Of a stretch of 47,366 bases of DNA, positions 32,884-41,122 are shown piece after piece. The translations under genes were made by a program, and so were the position numbers. The notes under the pieces were generated by a model. It ran no database searches, was not told where the DNA came from, and saw only the letters and a program-made list of their open reading frames with translations. The stretch lies in NCBI GenBank assembly GCA_964648275.1, contig CAZYOB010000006.1, forward strand, positions 1 through 47,366, read 5' to 3'. The DNA comes from CAIQPO01 sp964648275 (GTDB taxonomy: Bacteria > Patescibacteriota > Microgenomatia > UBA1400 > MFAQ01). Within the stretch, counting starts at the first letter, position 1; every line of letters begins with the position of its first letter.

Positions 32884-33311
32884 ATTCCAAGATCAGCAAT
32901 TACTGAATCTGTGTTATTTGCCTGTTGCGCTATTAAGTCAAGGTGCTGGTGGTATGCTTCGCGATCCCAGATTTCAATTCTGGTTAGGGCTCCAGCTATC
33001 ACCACCTGTTTTTTTAACTGAGCTTGTTGTCTTAAGTGATCCGGAAGAAGAGTTCTTCCTTGATTGTCTAGATTTAGCTCTTGGGCCGATTGAACCAAGA
33101 GACGGGTGAAATTCCTGGCTTGGGGATTGGTCATCGGTAATGAGGCCAGCTTCTCGGAGAGCTTCTGCCAATATGATTCCGGGAAAAGAAATAGACAACC
33201 ATCTAGCCCCCAGGTGATGACGCCACCTGATACCAGTCCCTCCCTGTAGGATGCGGGAATGGCTAATCTTCCCTTGGCTTCGATTGTGTGGTAGTAGCGT
33301 CCAATAAACAT
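32880..33311 (-). CDS. mraZ: MraZ transcriptional regulator
   Basis: A 143-residue double-AbrB-like protein that binds repeats upstream of its own gene and controls the dcw cluster. The first SpoVT/AbrB copy begins YYHTIEAKGRLAIPASYRE, and the second is LNLDNQGRTLLPDHLRQ. Both have the DXXGR-like KGRLAIP and QGRTLLP turns. It is the first gene of the minus-strand dcw run ending near 22900, and a MraZ-box-like direct repeat precedes it. Confidence 0.96.
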   Translation of the reverse strand: MFIGRYYHTIEAKGRLAIPASYREGLVSGGVITWGLDGCLFLFPESYWQKLSEKLASLPMTNPQARNFTRLLVQSAQELNLDNQGRTLLPDHLRQQAQLKKQVVIAGALTRIEIWDREAYHQHLDLIAQQANNTDSVIADLGI

Positions 33312-33367
33312 AGTTCATAGGGCAGGTTTATTAAGTGATGTGTATATTTTTTAATATACAGGATAAT

Positions 33368-33386
33368 TCACCACTTGTCACCACTT
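33368..33386 (-). promoter_or_regulatory. Putative MraZ box
   Basis: Two perfect copies of AAGTGGTGA with 1 nt between them (33368-33376 and 33378-33386; 10-bp period). MraZ proteins bind closely spaced direct repeats containing GTGG/TGGG upstream of mraZ. The site lies just downstream of the predicted promoter, fitting autorepression. Confidence 0.7.
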
Positions 33387-33389
33387 TCC

Positions 33390-33418
33390 AGTATGATATA
33401 GAAAATAACATGTGTCAA
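33390..33418 (-). promoter_or_regulatory. Predicted promoter of the dcw cluster
   Basis: TTGACA (33413-33418), 17-bp spacer and CATACT (33390-33395) on the minus strand. The start would fall inside or next to the MraZ box. A 7-bp inverted repeat (33343-33360) and an AT-rich leader separate it from mraZ. Confidence 0.5.
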
Positions 33419-33444
33419 GAGGGATGTTTGTGAAAAGAATAAAT

Positions 33445-33470
33445 AAAAAGACCCCACTATGGGGTCTTAA
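33445..33470 (-). terminator. Rho-independent terminator
   Basis: A 9-bp stem (33448-33456 with 33460-33468), 3-nt loop and T run on the minus strand. It ends the glyS-lipoprotein unit and insulates the dcw promoter. Confidence 0.85.
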
Positions 33471-33564
33471 AAGTTTCGGGTTTTATTCTATTATTTTCTA
33501 AAGTTTCGGCTTCAGATGATAATGCGTCACAAAATTTATCACGGATTAAGCAAGAGGAAAATGT

Positions 33565-34395
33565 TTATTTATACAGTACGATCGGGCCGATCAGGTAGAG
33601 TGACAAAGTCTCTTGTGCCCCCTTTTGGTCGTCTCTTGTGATTGTCACTTGTTTGGTCCAAGGTTTTTCGTTGAGAGTAAAAGTGAGTGTATTTTCCTTG
33701 GCAGTGAACTTGAGGGGCTTAAAGCTTGTCCCATCATAAATGGCCGCTTCGGTAACTCCAGACTGGTTTATGGTAAGAGTACCGAGGACAGTCTTGTTTC
33801 CAACTGCGGAGATCACGATTGGATAAAGAACAACTTCTTTTTCGACTTGTGTCGGAACTCCAAGGGAGTTAACCAAAATGAGATTGTCTTTTAGGTTCGT
33901 CCTTGACGGTTCAAAAATTACTTTCCCGTCCGGAAGGTTCTGCTGACCAAGGATAAAGGTGAAGTCTCCCTTAAGGACATGAACTTCGGTTTTGCCTTCG
34001 AAATCAAGTCTGAACTTCATGGTCCCCGATTTAAGATCGGAGTCAAAGGTACATTTGCCTCCAGTTGAACAACTACCCAACACGATGGCTTTTACAAAAG
34101 GATTAGGGATGGGGGTGTCAAGTGAGGCTCTGGCACCTTTGAGAAGATCACCCGACTGGTACTCAAGATCCAAAGAGGCAGTCTTGGCTTTATCCGCGTT
34201 TTGAGTATAGAAAGTGAAGACGCGATTGCTTGTATGGGGAACCAAAACAGTGAAAGGGCGCTCCCCGAAAGGAAGTTCATTGACCAAGATCTTTGTGGCA
34301 GCGGGAGGTGTCGTTTTGGTGGTGGTGGCTTTTTTAGAGCAACCACTTAAGATCAGGGCAAAAATTAATAGAGGAATGAGGGATTTTATCTTCAT
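33565..34395 (-). CDS. Predicted lipoprotein of unknown function
   Basis: A 276-residue exported lipoprotein. The signal peptide MKIKSLIPLLIFALILSGC ends in a lipobox (Cys19), followed by a Lys/Thr/Pro linker. The body is beta-rich with two Cys residues (CSTGGKC) that may form a small loop. No family recognised. I chose the ATG at 34395 because it gives the signal peptide; the longer frame to 34581 runs through glyS and lacks one. It lies 10 nt after glyS, where TATTAA overlaps the glyS stop and could serve as a local promoter. Confidence 0.75.
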   Translation of the reverse strand: MKIKSLIPLLIFALILSGCSKKATTTKTTPPAATKILVNELPFGERPFTVLVPHTSNRVFTFYTQNADKAKTASLDLEYQSGDLLKGARASLDTPIPNPFVKAIVLGSCSTGGKCTFDSDLKSGTMKFRLDFEGKTEVHVLKGDFTFILGQQNLPDGKVIFEPSRTNLKDNLILVNSLGVPTQVEKEVVLYPIVISAVGNKTVLGTLTINQSGVTEAAIYDGTSFKPLKFTAKENTLTFTLNEKPWTKQVTITRDDQKGAQETLSLYLIGPIVLYK

Positions 34396-34405
34396 ATGGA
34401 CAAAA

Positions 34406-35773
34406 TTAATATTGAAGGTATTCAAAAAGCTTGTCAAGTGAAACCCTTTTCTGTACGGCTGTATCGCGATCGCGGACGGTGACGGTGTTATCTTCAAGGG
34501 TCTGGAAATCGACGGTGATGCAGTAGGGAGTACCGATCTCATCCTGAGCAAAATATCGTTTACCGATATTCCCTCGATCATCCCATTCGACTTCGATCTT
34601 ACCGGCGAGAAGGGCGAGAACTTCTTTCGCCTTCCCAGTCAATTCTTCTTTGTTCCCCAACAGTGGGAAAACCGCGGCTTTAACCGGAGCCAGCGCCTTG
34701 GGGAATTTCATGACTACCCTACCCTTTTCCTTGTCCTCGGAGTAGGAGTTCATCAAGATGATGGTCAGTAAACGGGATAGCCCGAAGGTGGGTTCGATGA
34801 CATGAGGTATGAACTTCTCCTGAGTGTAGGGGTCGGTGTAGCGCAGGTCGACACCACTTTTCTCCATGTGGTTTTTAAGATCAAAGTCTGTTCTGTAAGC
34901 AAGTCCCCACATTTCTTTGTGTCCCCAGGGGAATTCATATTCAAGATCTTCGGTTCTAGATGAGTAGTGAGAAAGTTCCTCTTTTTTGTGAGATCTCCAT
35001 CTGAGTTTGTCTTCAGACAAACCGACGAGGAGAGCAAACTTGTGCATCTCTTCTTTCCAGTAGTCAAACCATTTCTCCCATTCCTCGGGTTTGACAAAAT
35101 ATTCAAACTCGGCCAGATCAAACTCCAGGGTGCGGAAAGTAAATTTACCCATGGTGATCTCATTTCTGAAAGCTTTGCCGCTTTGGGCAATTCCAAAAGG
35201 AAGGCGAGGATGAATGCTGTCGAGGACCTGTTTGAAATCTACGAACATTCCCTGAGCAAGTTCTCCTCTGAGATAAACGGTGTTCTTTTCCGAGGTGATG
35301 ATACCGACCTGAGTTTCAAATAGCTGATTAAAGGCTCTGGTTTTTGTCCACGATGATTTGCCGCATTTGGGACACTTTATCTTGTGATCTGCAATCAGCT
35401 TATCCAGTTCCTCGGTTGGCTTACCCTCGACGTTACCAATACCTTCGATGTTGTCTTCAATGAGATGGTCGGTGCGGGTACGATAATGACAGGCCGTGCA
35501 ATCAATCATCAAATTGGTGAAGTTAGCCGTGTGACCGGAGGCTTCCCAAACACTGGGGCTCATGAGGATGCTGGTATCAAGTCCGTAGTTTTCCGGATGT
35601 TTGGTGACAAACTCAGTCCACCAAAGATTGGCGAGATTACGTTTAAGGGCTGTGCCTCGAGGACCGTAGTCATAGGTGTTGGCAAGACCGCCATATATTT
35701 CCGACCCGGGGAATACAAAACCGCGGCGTTTACAGAGAGAAATAACTTTATCGAGTAACTGTGGATCTGCCAT
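34406..35773 (-). CDS. glyS: Glycyl-tRNA synthetase (single-chain alpha2 type)
   Basis: A 455-residue class IIa synthetase. The N-terminus has GFVFPGSEIYGGLANTYDYG, the typical motif of archaeal/eukaryotic-like and Gram-positive glyS. Motif 2 is FRNEITMGKFTFRTLEFD and motif 3 GLSRLLTIILMNSY. Cysteines in CTACHYR and CPKCGK suggest a zinc site. The C-terminal HGTP anticodon domain ends KLFEYLQY. No T-box is visible in front: it lies 14 nt after recO in a longer operon. Confidence 0.96.
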   Translation of the reverse strand: MADPQLLDKVISLCKRRGFVFPGSEIYGGLANTYDYGPRGTALKRNLANLWWTEFVTKHPENYGLDTSILMSPSVWEASGHTANFTNLMIDCTACHYRTRTDHLIEDNIEGIGNVEGKPTEELDKLIADHKIKCPKCGKSSWTKTRAFNQLFETQVGIITSEKNTVYLRGELAQGMFVDFKQVLDSIHPRLPFGIAQSGKAFRNEITMGKFTFRTLEFDLAEFEYFVKPEEWEKWFDYWKEEMHKFALLVGLSEDKLRWRSHKKEELSHYSSRTEDLEYEFPWGHKEMWGLAYRTDFDLKNHMEKSGVDLRYTDPYTQEKFIPHVIEPTFGLSRLLTIILMNSYSEDKEKGRVVMKFPKALAPVKAAVFPLLGNKEELTGKAKEVLALLAGKIEVEWDDRGNIGKRYFAQDEIGTPYCITVDFQTLEDNTVTVRDRDTAVQKRVSLDKLFEYLQY

Positions 35774-35787
35774 GGTGTTATTTTAGC

Positions 35788-36327
35788 TTATTTTAAGCTT
35801 CGGCTAACTATTTTCTTGTTGATCAGGTTTTCGAAGTAAACGGAGATAGTAGAGGGATTCAATACTTTAGGTTGTGGATATCCTAAGTGACGGAGAAGGT
35901 AAAGAGAGTAATCGTTGGTCAGTCTGGCGATCTCATTGTGCTCCAAGGACTTATTGAGCGAGGTGTAGAAATTTGCCAGTGAGAGATAAGATTCTCTATC
36001 TTCTTCTTCGTGGGGGAGTATCGAGGTAAGGATCTCGGCGATGGACAGAGCAATCCTGACTTTTTCCAAGTTAGACTTTAATTGTGGAAAATATTCTTCG
36101 GTGTCGGCCTGAATTAATTGTTGAGGTGAGTTTCCCCTACCGGCTTGAAATTTAACTTTGTTAAAAAGATCCAGATGAGGAGCTTTTTTTGAATTTAACC
36201 GACGCGCACCCCGGGCGACAAATTCCTGATAACCGTGGTTATGTGACAGGATACCGACCAACTTATCCGCTTCAGCGAAGTCCACAGACTTAAGAACAAT
36301 ACCAGTGTCCGAAAAGGCTTGCCTCAT
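35788..36327 (-). CDS. recO: DNA repair protein RecO (short form)
   Basis: A 179-residue RecO-like protein. The OB-fold start is intact (DTGIVLKSVDFAEADKLVGILS, residues 7-28; this is the best-conserved part), followed by a helical domain. Usual RecO proteins are about 240 residues and carry a four-Cys zinc finger; this one has none and stops early. RecO helps load RecA onto SSB-coated DNA in the RecFOR pathway. It lies 1 nt after the DUF4012 gene and 14 nt before glyS. Confidence 0.88.
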   Translation of the reverse strand: MRQAFSDTGIVLKSVDFAEADKLVGILSHNHGYQEFVARGARRLNSKKAPHLDLFNKVKFQAGRGNSPQQLIQADTEEYFPQLKSNLEKVRIALSIAEILTSILPHEEEDRESYLSLANFYTSLNKSLEHNEIARLTNDYSLYLLRHLGYPQPKVLNPSTISVYFENLINKKIVSRSLK

Positions 36328-36328
36328 G

Positions 36329-38242
36329 TTACTGATTGAGAGTTACCTCTTTGTCCGAGTTCAGATCTACCAATGTCTGGACACCATTAAGAAGAATGGT
36401 GTGTTTGATCGTGGGTAGACCGGGTTGCTTTTGGATGAGCATCCTGTAGGTAGACAGATCCAGTTGAGGTAGCTCGTATTTGAAAACAATTTTACTTGTG
36501 GACTCCGGTCTCATAGTAAAGAAGCCTTCAAAGACTGTCTTGTCCAGCTCTTCGCTAACCTGTTCTTTTACCTCGGAACCGACAACGGAAATGAGGGTGC
36601 TTCCTTTGGGGACGAAGAGACGAACCCAGTCACGGTAGACTCCATTGAGACAGAGTTGACCGGCCTCGAGATTACAGTTGCTGCCTTTGTGAGGATTGTT
36701 GTAGTTGAGGGTAACTGTCTTGGTCACTTTACCTTCGGAGGTCATCTCTATTTCCTGCTCGACGTCGCGGGTGATGAACATATCGGTCTTGGCACCACCG
36801 AAGTTACTGTCGTTGATGTGGAGGTAGTCGTAAGCGTAACCCTGAATCCTGCCGGCGGCGTTGAAGTCTTCGGCGGTTTTTTGGGTGACCTCGTCATAGA
36901 AGTAGAAGAGAAGATGTTTTTCTTTGATCGAGTTGAGGACCACATTAACGAGTGACGGCCAGGTGTGCTTGGGGCTACCCATAGCGTTGGCCATCATCGA
37001 GTGCATCAGAGGACCAAGGACGGCTTTGCGACCGACTCTAACCGTGTTGGTGGGACGGTCGGCAATTTCCTCGAGAGCGTAAACGACCTGAGGACAGTCA
37101 CAGCGGGGATCGATCTGAGGTCCAAAGTTACCCCAACCGCCGACACCGATAGGGCCAATGATCTTGAGAATCTCTACGGGGAAGTTTGTATCAATGGCAA
37201 CGATGGCATCCGGCTTGGGTACATTAGGAATGCTCTGGTAAAGCTTGACGAACTCATCCATGGAAACTTTGAAGTCGGGTGAGACATTAACGTTCCTGAT
37301 GTTGAGATTTTTCTCATTGAGATAGCGTTGGATAGCGGGTGGTGCGGGAAGTCTTTTGTTCAAGCGGGCATCGAGATCATAGATATCGTAGGAGCCGAGA
37401 GGCTCTATCTTTCCCTTGGTTACTTTCAGGAATGCGTAGGCGGTGATGAATCCTCCTGTAGGACGGAGTTCGGCATCGTTCTGAAAAAGAACCATGTAAA
37501 GTTTGGGGGTGGGATTGCCCAAGAGATCAGGAAGAAGTTTGATCAAGGGTTTGGCTTGAGTAAGAAGTTGAGCAGATTCGGTGACGGTGGTCTTCAGAGA
37601 AATGATTCTTCCTCTGACTTGTTTGCCCATGAAGGTTTCGGGGTATCGAGAAGCATCTATCTTATCCAACTCCTTTTGAGCATTCTCAACGTCAACGGCG
37701 ACTTTATCCAGATCGGGTGAAATTTTATCGAGGGTGGCGGCCATGAAGACAATACGATCCTCGATGGACTGAGGAGCTTTAGGAGCACCTTCAGGGGTAG
37801 CTTCTTCCACACTGGTCTTAAACCCTAATAGGTCGGCATAGGGTTCAACGGAGGTGATGAGGGTGTCGAGAGACTTGGCGAGGGACTTGGAGGCGGTAAT
37901 GGCAGCCTTACCGTCTTTAGTGTAAGCGCCCAGGAAAGGAATTGCACCGGTCCACATAACTTTTCCATATTCACCGTCCAGAGTCTCCAGCTGGGACCCT
38001 AAGGTCCTTGATTTCTCTTTGGCACCGGCAAGATCCTGATTTTGGAAGTCAGCTGCAAGACCCGAGCCTGTAACTTGAAGTGCATTAATGGTAGGCATGA
38101 ATGAGCGGGCGGTGAAATATCCATAGGCTCCGACAACAAGAAAGAGGACAAGGATGATGCCGAGGGGTATTAAAACACGTTTAAGTGTACGTTTGTTTAC
38201 AGAAATCTTCATTTTTGAAAAGAAATTTTTAAGCTTTACCAC
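36329..38242 (-). CDS. DUF4012-family membrane-anchored protein
   Basis: A 637-residue protein with one N-terminal membrane helix (about 23-45) and a large extracytoplasmic part. The family core is seen in LLGNPTPKLYMVLFQNDAELRPTGGFITAYAFLKV (given by position about 241-275; key ELRPTGGF) and in the later beta-rich repeats. DUF4012 proteins occur often beside exopolysaccharide genes in Gram-positives and CPR; their activity is unknown. It overlaps the upstream priming transferase by 7 bp, which supports a role in surface glycan assembly or export. Confidence 0.85.
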   Translation of the reverse strand: MVKLKNFFSKMKISVNKRTLKRVLIPLGIILVLFLVVGAYGYFTARSFMPTINALQVTGSGLAADFQNQDLAGAKEKSRTLGSQLETLDGEYGKVMWTGAIPFLGAYTKDGKAAITASKSLAKSLDTLITSVEPYADLLGFKTSVEEATPEGAPKAPQSIEDRIVFMAATLDKISPDLDKVAVDVENAQKELDKIDASRYPETFMGKQVRGRIISLKTTVTESAQLLTQAKPLIKLLPDLLGNPTPKLYMVLFQNDAELRPTGGFITAYAFLKVTKGKIEPLGSYDIYDLDARLNKRLPAPPAIQRYLNEKNLNIRNVNVSPDFKVSMDEFVKLYQSIPNVPKPDAIVAIDTNFPVEILKIIGPIGVGGWGNFGPQIDPRCDCPQVVYALEEIADRPTNTVRVGRKAVLGPLMHSMMANAMGSPKHTWPSLVNVVLNSIKEKHLLFYFYDEVTQKTAEDFNAAGRIQGYAYDYLHINDSNFGGAKTDMFITRDVEQEIEMTSEGKVTKTVTLNYNNPHKGSNCNLEAGQLCLNGVYRDWVRLFVPKGSTLISVVGSEVKEQVSEELDKTVFEGFFTMRPESTSKIVFKYELPQLDLSTYRMLIQKQPGLPTIKHTILLNGVQTLVDLNSDKEVTLNQ

Positions 38243-38886
38243 TTACTTATCATAGCAAATGGAGTTTTAAGTATGACGTAAACGTCATACAAAAGGGAGT
38301 GGCGTTTAGCGTAGTCCGCATCTATGGCCACTCTTTGATCCCAGGGGATGGTATTCCTGCCAGACACTTGCCAGGGACCGGTCAGCCCCGGTTTTACCGA
38401 AAGACTGTCTTTAATTAATGGTTCGATCTTCTTACCGTATCGTTTAACAGCGTCTTCAAGCTCAGGCTTAACGTAAGCTCTGGGTCCCACAAGGCTCATA
38501 TCACCCAGCAAAATATTAATTACCTGAGGCATTTCGTCGATGCTGGTTTGGCGGAGGATTTTGCCCAGCTTGGTGATACGGGGATCTTCATCTAGTTCCA
38601 GCTTCCAGCCGGATTTCTTGTACTTCTCATAAAGTGCAGGGTTAGCTTTCCAGAATTCGACTGCGTGAACCGCTTTCCCATTAATCTCAAACATCTTCAT
38701 CGACCTGAATTTGAACATACGGAAGTTGGTGCCATTCTTACCCACTCTATCCGGCCTGTAGAAGATCGGTCCCTTGGAGTCCAGCTTAATCAATAGGGGG
38801 ACAACTATCCAGACTGGCAAAAAAACGACACCCATGACTAGAGCGGCAAGGATATCGATTGTCCTCTTGGCAAGATCGTAAAGCAT
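38236..38886 (-). CDS. Undecaprenyl-phosphate sugar-1-phosphate transferase (WcaJ/RfbP-like)
   Basis: A 216-residue monotopic phosphoglycosyl transferase that starts surface-glycan repeat assembly by placing sugar-1-phosphate on undecaprenyl phosphate. A re-entrant membrane helix lies at about 8-32. The catalytic region has GPIFYRPDRVGKNGTNFRMFKFRSM, and later RQTSIDEMPQVINILLGDMSLVGPR (by position; Asp-Glu dyad in SIDEMPQ) and VKPGLTGPWQVSGR. It is the short form without the extra N-terminal domain of WbaP. First gene in the operon with DUF4012, recO and glyS. Confidence 0.94.
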   Translation of the reverse strand: MLYDLAKRTIDILAALVMGVVFLPVWIVVPLLIKLDSKGPIFYRPDRVGKNGTNFRMFKFRSMKMFEINGKAVHAVEFWKANPALYEKYKKSGWKLELDEDPRITKLGKILRQTSIDEMPQVINILLGDMSLVGPRAYVKPELEDAVKRYGKKIEPLIKDSLSVKPGLTGPWQVSGRNTIPWDQRVAIDADYAKRHSLLYDVYVILKTPFAMISKW

Positions 38887-38961
38887 ATTGCTGAGTTAAT
38901 AATATTCCATCTGGCTTGGATATTCTATCCCACGAAAGGTTTGTCTGCTGTTGAGATACCT

Positions 38962-38992
38962 TTGACTTCTGGGGAAAAGGGCTGGTTATAAT
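38962..38992 (+). promoter_or_regulatory. Predicted promoter for manC
   Basis: TTGACT (38962-38967) and TATAAT (38987-38992) with a long 19-bp spacer. Predicted start near 38999, leader about 31 nt, no Shine-Dalgarno sequence. Confidence 0.4.
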
Positions 38993-39029
38993 AGACTCCA
39001 CCTGATAACTATTAGCAATATCAGTAGAT

Positions 39030-40058
39030 ATGGTACCTGTAATAATTTGCGGAGGGGTGGGGACAAAAATGTGGCCGCTTAGTCGACCTGAGATGCCTAA
39101 ACATTTTTTACCTCTGGTAGACGGTAAGTCACTTTTTGAAATCAACTGGGAGTTGTTGAGAAAGAAATTCAAACCGGAGGAAATCTATCTCCAAACAAAT
39201 TCCGAACAAGCCAGGATTGCGCAAAAACAGGTACCTGAAATTAAGTTGGAAAATATTTTTATTGAACCGGAGGTGAGGAATCAGGGTCCGGCTACCGGAT
39301 TGGCAGCGGCATTGCTTAAAAAAGCGGGTAAAGGCAGCGAACCATTCTTTCTGGTGCAGGTTGATGATCTGAGAGTACCGGGAGAAAAGCTATTTCAGAT
39401 GATGGAAGTGGCCGAAAAAATGTGTTTACAAACGGATAAATATATTACGGGTGGTTTTGTCCCGGACAGAACGGTTCTGGGAGTGGATTATTTGCTTAAA
39501 GGAGATCTGGTGGCGGAAGAAAACGGGGTCAAGGTTTATGCAGTTGATGATTACATCGACAGGAATGAGGAAACGAGAATCAGAGAGTTGATGGATTCCG
39601 GACGGTTGTTGGTCCATGCCAACCACACCACAATGACTCCCGACAATTTACTGAGTATGTATGAAAAATACAGACCGGACTGGTACGGACCTTTGGACGA
39701 GATCGTTAAGGGTGCCGAGGTAAACGGAAATTTCTCCCGAATGCCGAAGGGGGCGATTGAGGAGATCACCAAACAAGTTCACCTAGTTGGAGGATCATTG
39801 GTAATCGAGCTACCTTTTAAGTGGATCGACTTTGGAACTTGGGAAAGTCTGGATAAATATTATGCCGATGAAGGACTGACGCCACCCAACGGAGGATTGA
39901 TAGAGATAGAGGGTGAGAATAACTTTGGTTGGAGCGAGAGTAAGAAAAAAATCGCAGTGGTCGGATTGGATCACGTCGTGGTGGTCGAAGGAGAAGGAGG
40001 AATCCTGGTCTGCAGGAAAGACTTATGCGGAAGAGTTGGCGAAGTTGCCAAGAGTTGA
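39030..40058 (+). CDS. manC: Mannose-1-phosphate guanylyltransferase-like nucleotidyltransferase
   Basis: A 342-residue enzyme that should make GDP-mannose for the neighbouring glycosyltransferases. The nucleotide-binding loop is CGGVGTKMWPLSRPEMPKHF (residues 7-26; family GGxGxRLWPLSR), where Lys replaces the usual Arg. The metal/sugar region has VQVDDLRV (usually DH/DA) and KWIDFGTWESL, like the VDFGTW of GMPs. It lacks the isomerase domain of long ManC. The last 88 bp overlap the convergent GT4 gene. The altered first loop leaves slight doubt about nucleotide specificity. Confidence 0.88.
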   Translation: MVPVIICGGVGTKMWPLSRPEMPKHFLPLVDGKSLFEINWELLRKKFKPEEIYLQTNSEQARIAQKQVPEIKLENIFIEPEVRNQGPATGLAAALLKKAGKGSEPFFLVQVDDLRVPGEKLFQMMEVAEKMCLQTDKYITGGFVPDRTVLGVDYLLKGDLVAEENGVKVYAVDDYIDRNEETRIRELMDSGRLLVHANHTTMTPDNLLSMYEKYRPDWYGPLDEIVKGAEVNGNFSRMPKGAIEEITKQVHLVGGSLVIELPFKWIDFGTWESLDKYYADEGLTPPNGGLIEIEGENNFGWSESKKKIAVVGLDHVVVVEGEGGILVCRKDLCGRVGEVAKS

Positions 40059-41122
40059 TCGATCAGGGACATAAATTGTTTTTTGAATTTATCCATTGAG
40101 AATTTCTTGGCTTGAGTGACGCAATCTGAGTAGTCGATACTCAGTTTTTCAAATTTTTCGATACAGTCAACGAGACTGTCAGGTGTTTGTTGGGCGAAGA
40201 ACAGACCGGTCTTGTTTGACAAAACAGTTTCAAGGACACCACCCTTTTCATATGCCAGAACCGGAGTGCCGCAAGCTTGTGATTCTAGGGGAACCAAGCC
40301 GTAGTCCTCTTCCTGGGGAAAAATGACCGCCTTGGCTTTGCGATAGTAATCGATAAGCTGGTCATCGCTTACTTGACCCAAAAACTTTGTGTTTCTGCCC
40401 GAAATTTGCTTTAGATGTTTCAGCTCACTACCGGAACCGATGACAAGTAGGGGTCGGTTGATCTTTTTAAACGCCTTAACTACCAGTTCCACATGTTTGT
40501 AGGGTACGAGTCGGGAGACGACTAGGTAATATTGTCTGGATCTGCTGCCTTCCGGCTTTTGCGTAAAGAATTTATCTTCTATGGGTGGATAGACCACACT
40601 GGAATCCCTTTGGTAATACATCCTTATCCTATCCTTTACCGCTTCGGATATAGCGATGTAATGGTCCGGTCTTGTAGAGGTGAGTAAATCTACTGTTCGA
40701 AGATATTTTTTGATCATTTGAGGTAATAGCCTCATTTTTAGATCTTGTTGGTATTCCTGTTCCCCACTCCAGAAATATCTCGTTGGTGTCAGACAATAAC
40801 AAAGATGAACCGTATGAGGTTTGGTGATGATCGATTTTGCATCCGAACTGGTGACTGAAATCACCAAGTCAAATTCATCGAAGTTGAGGGTTTCAAAGGC
40901 CATTGGTGCAATTGGCGCCAATAACTCATGCTTTGAACGCAAGAAGGGAAGAGCGTTGACGAATGTAGGAATGACTTTAAACTTGGAGGCCCACTTTGCT
41001 CTCGGGGGATCATAGACCAGGGTGTATAAGGGAGCGTTGGGGAAAAGCTCATGTAGGACACTCAGAACCCTCTCAGCACCACCGAATTTGTTGACTCGGT
41101 CATAGACAAGAGCAACTCTCAT
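39971..41122 (-). CDS. GT4-family glycosyltransferase (WbaZ/mannosyltransferase-like)
   Basis: A 383-residue GT-B enzyme. The N-terminus has RVALVYDRVNKFGGAERVL, the C-terminal half YLVVSRLVPYKHVELVVKAF and the donor-binding block FPQEEDYGLVPLESQACGTP. Similar enzymes transfer mannose from GDP-mannose, which fits the adjacent manC, but specificity is inference. The C-terminus past the fold is Pro/Ser/Thr-rich and overlaps the convergent manC by 88 bp. The start overlaps the next GT4 gene by ATGA. Confidence 0.9.
   Translation of the reverse strand: MRVALVYDRVNKFGGAERVLSVLHELFPNAPLYTLVYDPPRAKWASKFKVIPTFVNALPFLRSKHELLAPIAPMAFETLNFDEFDLVISVTSSDAKSIITKPHTVHLCYCLTPTRYFWSGEQEYQQDLKMRLLPQMIKKYLRTVDLLTSTRPDHYIAISEAVKDRIRMYYQRDSSVVYPPIEDKFFTQKPEGSRSRQYYLVVSRLVPYKHVELVVKAFKKINRPLLVIGSGSELKHLKQISGRNTKFLGQVSDDQLIDYYRKAKAVIFPQEEDYGLVPLESQACGTPVLAYEKGGVLETVLSNKTGLFFAQQTPDSLVDCIEKFEKLSIDYSDCVTQAKKFSMDKFKKQFMSLIDQLLATSPTLPHKSFLQTRIPPSPSTTTT

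Noticed and set aside
34396..34581. Longer N-terminus for the lipoprotein
   Set aside because: It overlaps glyS and would bury the signal peptide that starts at 34395.
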